Translations under genes and position numbers: made by a program
From: an uncultured Eubacteriales bacterium
GTDB taxonomy: Bacteria > Bacillota > Clostridia > Oscillospirales > Oscillospiraceae
Assembly (NCBI GenBank): GCA_900549405.1
Contig: URNZ01000064.1
Coordinates: forward strand, 1 to 10,263
Direction: 5' to 3'
DNA length: 10,263 nucleotides
Notes under the pieces: generated by a model
Database searches by the model: none
Seen by the model: the letters and a program-made list of their open reading frames with translations, nothing else
What the model was told of the DNA's origin: nothing
Shown: in pieces, positions 6,137 through 10,263 of the stretch
Layout: each line of letters begins with the position of its first letter
Numbering within the stretch: the first letter of the stretch is position 1

Positions 6137-7280
6137 TATACAGCCAGGCCCGCTGGCTGTCGGCCAGGACGGCGGTGCCGTCGGCCCCCATGTCCACCCG
6201 CCTGGCCCCCAGGGTGGACTGCATGGACGACGCCTGCTCCATATCCGGGCTGTACACGTTCAGGCCCGTGCCGGTGAGCAGGGCGCAATAGCTCCCCCCG
6301 GCGGAGAAGTCCAGCACCTGGCCGCCCAGGCCCAGCACGGCCTGCTGTTCCCCCTGGGCGTTCACGGTCACCGCCTGATCGGCGGAGCCCGCCCGATAGC
6401 GTCCCAGCAGCACCAGGGCAAAGCCGTCGCCGCTCAAGTCGCAGCCCTTTAAGTAGGAGCGCCCGAAGGAATAGGTCTGCACGCTGCCGTCCTTGGGGGA
6501 GACGATCATCAGACTGCTCTCCCCCAGCACCCACAGGCCGCTGTCGGTATAGCGCATATCCAGCACCGACGAGCCGTTCAGGGATACCTCCAGGCTCGGC
6601 TCCTTCTGGTTTACCTGATAGAACAGCACCCGGCTGCGGAAGCTGCCCCCGTCAGAGTCCATGGCCACGGCGGCCACCGTTCTCCCATCGGGGGACGGGG
6701 CGGCGTCCACCAGGAAGGTGGAGGACAGGTTGATCTGGATGACCTTCTCCCCCCCAGCGTTGTACAGCGTCACCGCGCCCTTATAGCCGCTCTGCTGGGC
6801 GGTGACGGCCAGATAGCCGCTGTCATTGATCCGGGCGGACAGCAGCTCGCCGCTGTCCAGGGACAGGTCGGCGGTCTCGCTCTTCCCCCGCAGCACGAAC
6901 AGGGACTGGCCCCCCACGTCATAGGCCACGGCGGCCCGGCTCCCGGCGCACAGCACCGGGTTCTCCATGGTGACCACCTCCTCGGCGTAGGGCTCGCCGG
7001 AGAAGGAGTAGTAGTGGACGCCGGAGGTGGAGGTCATCACCACCCCGTCCTCCAGATACTCCACGGACAGCTTGTCGCCTCCGGCGTGGGTGAAGGGGGC
7101 GGCCTCGCCGGTGTCCCCGGTCTCTACCTTGCGGAAGGACAGCCAGCGCTTCACCGCGTCCAGGTTCAGCCGGTCCCGGTATACCACCAGGGCCAGCGCC
7201 CCTAAAACCAGGGCCAGCGTGACCAGAAAGGCCAGCAGGCGCAGAAAAATATTCGGTTTTTTCTCCTGCTGTTCGCTCAT
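6126..7280 (-). CDS. DUF5711-like membrane-anchored beta-propeller protein
   Basis: This is a 384-residue protein of unknown function, matching my recollection of the DUF5711 family found in clostridia near cvpA. A short charged N-terminus (MSEQQEKKPN) is followed by one hydrophobic helix at about 11-34. This indicates an uncleaved signal anchor with the rest outside the cytoplasm. A linker runs to about residue 68, then comes a repetitive beta-rich domain with recurring patterns of the WD40/propeller kind, such as DGVVMTSTSGVHYYSFSG, PSPDGRTVAAVAMDSDGG and LSGDGFALVLLGRY. About five to six such blades can be discerned by eye. No catalytic motif is visible. The ATG at 7280 has GGGAG eight bases upstream and lies 18 bases after the truA stop, so the two are probably co-transcribed. 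Gene reality is very likely; the family name is moderately sure and the role unknown. Confidence 0.85.
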   Translation of the reverse strand: MSEQQEKKPNIFLRLLAFLVTLALVLGALALVVYRDRLNLDAVKRWLSFRKVETGDTGEAAPFTHAGGDKLSVEYLEDGVVMTSTSGVHYYSFSGEPYAEEVVTMENPVLCAGSRAAVAYDVGGQSLFVLRGKSETADLSLDSGELLSARINDSGYLAVTAQQSGYKGAVTLYNAGGEKVIQINLSSTFLVDAAPSPDGRTVAAVAMDSDGGSFRSRVLFYQVNQKEPSLEVSLNGSSVLDMRYTDSGLWVLGESSLMIVSPKDGSVQTYSFGRSYLKGCDLSGDGFALVLLGRYRAGSADQAVTVNAQGEQQAVLGLGGQVLDFSAGGSYCALLTGTGLNVYSPDMEQASSMQSTLGARRVDMGADGTAVLADSQRAWLYIPG

Positions 7281-7298
7281 GTCTCTCGCTCCCGTTCG

Positions 7299-8051
7299 TT
7301 ACAGCACGTCCTCGTCATACCACAGCTGGGTCATGTAAAGCCCCCCGGGGGGCACAGTGGGCCCGGCCAGGGTGCGATTGCCCGAGTCCAGGATGGCGGG
7401 GATGTCCGCCGGGGCCAGCTTGCCCTCGGCGGCATAGACGATGGTGCCCACCATGGCCCGGACCATATTATACAAAAATCCGTTGGCGCATACCCGGCTC
7501 TCGATCAGATCGCCCCGGCGCTCCACGTTGAAATAGTACACCGTGCGCACGGTGGTCCGGGTCTCGGTGCCCACGGAGCGGACGGCCCGAAAATCGTGGG
7601 TGCCCACAAACTGGTCCGCCGCCCGCTGCATGATGCGCTCGTCCAGGCGCTTGGGATAGAACCAGGCCCGGTCCACATAGAAGGGGTTGCCCAGGCGGGA
7701 GTTATAGATGCGATAGGTATACTCCTTCTTGTGGCAGGAGCCGATGGCGTTGAACTCCGGGGGGACCTCTGTGGCCCGCACCACCACAATGTCCTTGGGC
7801 AGGCGGGTGTTCACCGCCAGGGGGATGCGGTCACAGGGGATGGTGGAGGTGGTGCGGAAGTTGGCCACATAGGTCTCCGCGTGGACGTGGGCGTCGGTGC
7901 GCCCCGCCCCGGTACACTTCACCGGGTGACACACCACCGTGGCCAGGGCCTTTTCCAAGGTCTCCGCCACAGAGACGGCGTTCTTCTGCACCTGCCAGCC
8001 GTGATAGGCCGTGCCGTTATACATCAGTTTCAGGGCGATATTCCGTTCCAT
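7299..8051 (-). CDS. truA: tRNA pseudouridine(38-40) synthase TruA
   Basis: This 250-residue cytoplasmic enzyme isomerises uridines 38, 39 and 40 in the anticodon arm of many tRNAs to pseudouridine. The N-terminus has the family pattern LKLMYNGTAYHGWQVQ (7-22). The catalytic aspartate is D53 in GAGRTDAHVHA, where the canonical family reads GRTDAGVHA, so a histidine replaces the usual glycine two residues after it. Further family motifs are N-x-x-LP (NTRLPKDIVV), KKEYTYRIYN (about 108-117), the F-x-G-x-H-D-F site (FVGTHDFRAV) and the C-terminal NGFLYNMVRAMVGT. Length matches the family. AGGAGG lies five bases before the ATG. It follows ecfT by 24 bases, the conserved Gram-positive order ecfA1-ecfA2-ecfT-truA. 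Confidence 0.96.
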   Translation of the reverse strand: MERNIALKLMYNGTAYHGWQVQKNAVSVAETLEKALATVVCHPVKCTGAGRTDAHVHAETYVANFRTTSTIPCDRIPLAVNTRLPKDIVVVRATEVPPEFNAIGSCHKKEYTYRIYNSRLGNPFYVDRAWFYPKRLDERIMQRAADQFVGTHDFRAVRSVGTETRTTVRTVYYFNVERRGDLIESRVCANGFLYNMVRAMVGTIVYAAEGKLAPADIPAILDSGNRTLAGPTVPPGGLYMTQLWYDEDVL

Positions 8052-8075
8052 AGTCCCCTCCTAAAATGGGTGAAG

Positions 8076-8885
8076 TTACAGGCCGAACCGGCCCAGCACG
8101 CCCACCGCCACGGTGATGACCAAAAACAGGATCAGGGCGGCCCAGTCGTTCCCGCTGTATTTCAGCTGGCGCAGGCGGGTCCGGCCCTCTCCCCCGTGAT
8201 AGCAGCGACACTCCATGGCCACCGCCAGCTCGTCGGCCCGGCGGAAGGCGGAGATGAACAGGGGCACCAGCAGGGGGATCATGGCCTTGGCCCGCTGCAT
8301 CAGGTTGCCGCTTTCAAAGTCGGCCCCCCTGGCCCGCTGGGCGGACATGATCTTGTCCGTCTCCTCGATGAGGGTGGGGATAAAGCGCAGGGCGATGGAC
8401 ATCATCATGGCCAGCTCATGCACCGGCACCTTGATCTTCTTCAGCGGCCCCAGCAGGGACTCCAGCCCGTCGGTGAGCAGGATGGGCGAGGTGGTATAGG
8501 TCAGCAAAAAGGTCCCCGCGATGAGCATCATAATGCGGATGACCATAAAGAAGGCGGTGAACACGCCCTCCAGGGTGATGGTAAAGATCCACAGCTTGGC
8601 CAGCACGTGCTCGCCGGGGGTGTACAGCAGGTTCAGCACCGCCGTGAACACCGCGATGAACAGCACAGGCTTCAGGCCCCGGAGGATGGACTTCACCGGC
8701 ACCTTGGACAGGGCGATGGAGGCGCACAGCACCAGGAACATGACGCCATAGGTCACAAAGGACTTGGCCAGGAACAGGGCGGTGATATACAGCACCACCG
8801 CCAATATCTTGGTCCGTGGATCAAGCCGGTGTACGGGGGAGCTGCCGGGGAAATACTGCCCCAGGGTGATATCCTTCAGCGCCAT
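8076..8885 (-). CDS. ecfT: ECF transporter transmembrane coupling subunit EcfT
   Basis: This 269-residue inner-membrane protein links the two ATPases to interchangeable substrate-binding S subunits in energy-coupling-factor importers of vitamins and transition metals. It opens with the family pattern LGQYFPGSSPVHRLDPRTK (8-26), followed by hydrophobic segments at about 27-60, 72-90, 100-132 and 245-266. The two cytoplasmic coupling-helix motifs are R184-A-R-G-A-D-F190 and M224-E-C-R-C-Y-H. The latter is a variant of the usual A/E-x-R-G motif, with cysteine where glycine is common. Length is normal. The ATG directly follows the ecfA2 stop (TAAATG, no gap), with AAGGGGG eight bases upstream inside ecfA2, so translation is probably coupled. 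A short GGCCG/CGGCC hairpin (8081-8093) covers the last codons. Confidence 0.95.
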   Translation of the reverse strand: MALKDITLGQYFPGSSPVHRLDPRTKILAVVLYITALFLAKSFVTYGVMFLVLCASIALSKVPVKSILRGLKPVLFIAVFTAVLNLLYTPGEHVLAKLWIFTITLEGVFTAFFMVIRIMMLIAGTFLLTYTTSPILLTDGLESLLGPLKKIKVPVHELAMMMSIALRFIPTLIEETDKIMSAQRARGADFESGNLMQRAKAMIPLLVPLFISAFRRADELAVAMECRCYHGGEGRTRLRQLKYSGNDWAALILFLVITVAVGVLGRFGL

Positions 8886-9758
8886 TTACACCGCCCCCTT
8901 TCCGGCCCGGCCCAGTCTGTCCAGCAGAGCGGCCTTGGCCTGCTCCAGGGTATACACCGAGGGGTCCACGTCGGCCCCCATGGCCCGCAGTCTGTGGAAC
9001 ACTCTCGTCAGCTGGGGAACGCCCAGGCCCATGGCCTCCAGCTCGTCCCCGTGCTGGAACACCTGGCGGGGGGTGCCCTGGAAGGGGATCTTCCCGTCGT
9101 TCACCACCACCAGGCGGTCCACCGTCCGGGCCACCTCCTCCATGGAGTGGGAGACCAGGATCACGGTGGCGTTGTGGGCCTGGTGATAGTCCCGGATGTT
9201 GCCCAGGATGGACTCCACGCCCACCGGGTCCAGCCCGGCGGTGGGTTCATCCAGAATGAGCACCTTCGGCTCCATGGCAATGACCCCCGCGATGGCCACC
9301 CGGCGCTTCTGGCCGCCGGACAGCTCGAAGGGGGACTTCTCCAGCTGGTCGTCCTGCAGGCCCACAAAGGCCGCGGCCTCCCGCACCCGGCGGTCCACCT
9401 CCTTCTCGTCCAGGCCCATGTTCTTGGGGCCGAAGGAGATGTCTTTATACACGGTCTCTTCAAACAGCTGGTATTCGGGATACTGGAACACCAGCCCCAC
9501 CTGAAAACGGGTCTGACGGGTGCGGGCGGGGTCGGCCCACACGTCCTGGCCCTGGAAGAGCACCTGGCCGGAGGTGGGCTTCAGCAATGCGTTCAGATGC
9601 TGGATCAGGGTGGACTTGCCCGAGCCGGTGTGGCCGATGATGCCCAGGTACTCCCCCTCCATGGCGGAGAAGTCCACCTCCAGCAGGGCGCCCCGCTCGA
9701 AGGGGGTGCCGGCGGAATAGATATGGGTCAGCTGCTTTGTCTCTATAATGGCGTTCAA
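8886..9758 (-). CDS. ecfA2: ECF transporter ATP-binding subunit EcfA2
   Basis: This is one of the two ATPases (about 290 residues here) that power group II ECF importers at the cytoplasmic face of the membrane. It has the EcfA2 opening THIYSAGTPFERGAL (11-25), Walker A GHTGSGKST (42-50), Q-loop Q92 in VFQYPEYQLFEETV, signature LSGGQ (146-150), Walker B VLILDEP with catalytic E171, D-loop AGLD and switch H204. The C-terminal helical part (about 230-290) is the region that contacts the partner ATPase. I chose a TTG start at 9758 because AAAAGGA (9770-9776) lies 11 bases upstream and the resulting N-terminus MNAIIETKQL fits the family. A GTG at 9809 would add 17 residues but has no good ribosome site. 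It lies 69 bases after ecfA1 and abuts ecfT. Confidence 0.94.
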   Translation of the reverse strand: MNAIIETKQLTHIYSAGTPFERGALLEVDFSAMEGEYLGIIGHTGSGKSTLIQHLNALLKPTSGQVLFQGQDVWADPARTRQTRFQVGLVFQYPEYQLFEETVYKDISFGPKNMGLDEKEVDRRVREAAAFVGLQDDQLEKSPFELSGGQKRRVAIAGVIAMEPKVLILDEPTAGLDPVGVESILGNIRDYHQAHNATVILVSHSMEEVARTVDRLVVVNDGKIPFQGTPRQVFQHGDELEAMGLGVPQLTRVFHRLRAMGADVDPSVYTLEQAKAALLDRLGRAGKGAV

Positions 9759-9769
9759 AATAGCGTCAG

Positions 9770-9776
9770 TCCTTTT
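9770..9776 (-). promoter_or_regulatory. Ribosome binding site deciding the ecfA2 start
   Basis: AAAAGGA on the minus strand stands 11 bases before the TTG at 9758. It is the only clear Shine-Dalgarno match near the 5' end of the gene and lies downstream of the alternative GTG at 9809. Confidence 0.55.
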
Positions 9777-9821
9777 ATCTCTCGTGGTGCATGTCTCTTG
9801 CAAGATCACGCCCAGGTCCCA

Positions 9822-9836
9822 GCGGGCTCAGCCCGC
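9822..9836 (-). other. Hairpin with the ecfA1 stop codon as its loop
   Basis: GCGGGC and GCCCGC form a perfect 6-bp stem whose three-base loop is exactly the TGA stop of ecfA1 (9828-9830). No U-tract follows, so it is not a standard terminator. It lies within the 69-base ecfA1-ecfA2 spacer, which otherwise shows only the ecfA2 ribosome binding site. Confidence 0.45.
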
Positions 9837-10263
9837 CTGTTGATGGTTCTGGAGCAGGTCGAACAGCGCCGCGGCGCACTCCTCATCGCTGAGGGCGTCC
9901 AGGGGCACGTCATAGCCCGCCTGGCGCAGCTCCCACATCAGCTGGGTGGTATAGGGCACGGTAAGGCCCACTTTCCGCAGGCCCTCCACGTCGGAGAAGA
10001 CCTCCTTGGGGCTGCCGTCGGCCACCACCTTTCCCTTGGCCATGACCACCAGGCGGTCTGCCTGGGCGGCCTCGTCCATATGGTGGGTGATGAGGACCAC
10101 CGTGACGCCGGCCCTCCGGTTGAGCTGCTTGACGGTATCCATGACCTCTTTGCGGCCCACGGGGTCCAGCATGGCGGTGGGCTCATCCAGCACGATGCAG
10201 CGGGGGCGCATGGCGATGACGCCGGCAATGGCGACCCGCTGCTTTTGGCCGCCGGAGAGCAGA
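9828..10263 (-). CDS. ecfA1: ECF transporter ATP-binding subunit EcfA1, N-terminus cut by window edge
   Basis: This is the second ATPase of the ECF energizing module, represented here by its last 144 residues. The visible part begins at the ABC signature LLSGGQKQRVAIAG. It continues with Walker B CIVLDEP, D-loop PTAMLDPVGR (the AMLD form is typical of EcfA1, against AGLD in EcfA2), and the switch histidine in LITHHMDEAAQADRLVVM. The C-terminal helical tail ends LLQNHQQAG. Walker A and the Q-loop lie beyond base 10263. It is first in the visible gene order ecfA1-ecfA2-ecfT-truA. In many Firmicutes this set follows the ribosomal protein operon ending in rplQ, so rplQ may lie just outside the window; that is inference. 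Confidence 0.93.
   Translation of the reverse strand, partial: LLSGGQKQRVAIAGVIAMRPRCIVLDEPTAMLDPVGRKEVMDTVKQLNRRAGVTVVLITHHMDEAAQADRLVVMAKGKVVADGSPKEVFSDVEGLRKVGLTVPYTTQLMWELRQAGYDVPLDALSDEECAAALFDLLQNHQQAG

Noticed and set aside
1..10263. CRISPR array, insertion sequence, prophage or defence system
   Set aside because: No spaced direct repeats, transposase, integrase or known defence domains were seen on either strand; the genes are conserved core functions.

Overview
The window is a GC-rich stretch of bacterial chromosome with low-G+C-phylum (Firmicutes) gene content and architecture. It carries an ecfA1-ecfA2-ecfT-truA run, a DapL-type lysine/peptidoglycan pathway aminotransferase, a ClpE-like Clp ATPase with an N-terminal zinc finger, purine-rich Shine-Dalgarno sites and sigma-A-like promoters. 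Strong GC bias at third codon positions and the gene set suggest a GC-rich clostridial gut anaerobe of the Oscillospiraceae type (Flavonifractor, Pseudoflavonifractor or Lawsonibacter-like). That placement is inference; no rRNA gene is present to confirm it. No mobile element, CRISPR array, tRNA or rRNA was seen.

Layout, left to right. At 1-708 (minus, cut by the left edge) is a drug/metabolite-type EamA permease. An 85-bp divergent intergenic region with overlapping -10 elements and a 14-nt palindrome separates it from sfsA (794-1486, plus). sfsA converges on dapL (1581-2798, minus), and a hairpin at 1517-1557 terminates sfsA and perhaps both genes. dapL has its own near-consensus promoter, packed directly against the terminator of the upstream clpE-like gene (2930-5245, minus). 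That Clp gene has its own candidate promoter and a short leader whose ribosome binding site lies in a small hairpin.

From 5422 to the right edge, everything is on the minus strand in one tightly spaced block, probably one operon. In transcription order it is ecfA1 (cut by the right edge), ecfA2, ecfT, truA, a DUF5711-like membrane-anchored beta-propeller protein, and cvpA. ecfA1, ecfA2 and ecfT together make the energizing module of a group II ECF vitamin/metal importer. Its substrate-binding S subunits are not here and are presumably encoded elsewhere. truA modifies the tRNA anticodon arm. The last two genes encode membrane proteins of poorly defined function.

The window is mostly conserved core genome rather than an accessory island, and I found no convincing new defence or mobile system. 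The points most worth a second look are the uncharacterised DUF5711-CvpA pair, the Clp ATPase with its unusual N-terminal region and possible thermosensor-like leader, competing hairpins after cvpA, and GC-rich hairpins that place stop codons in their loops.
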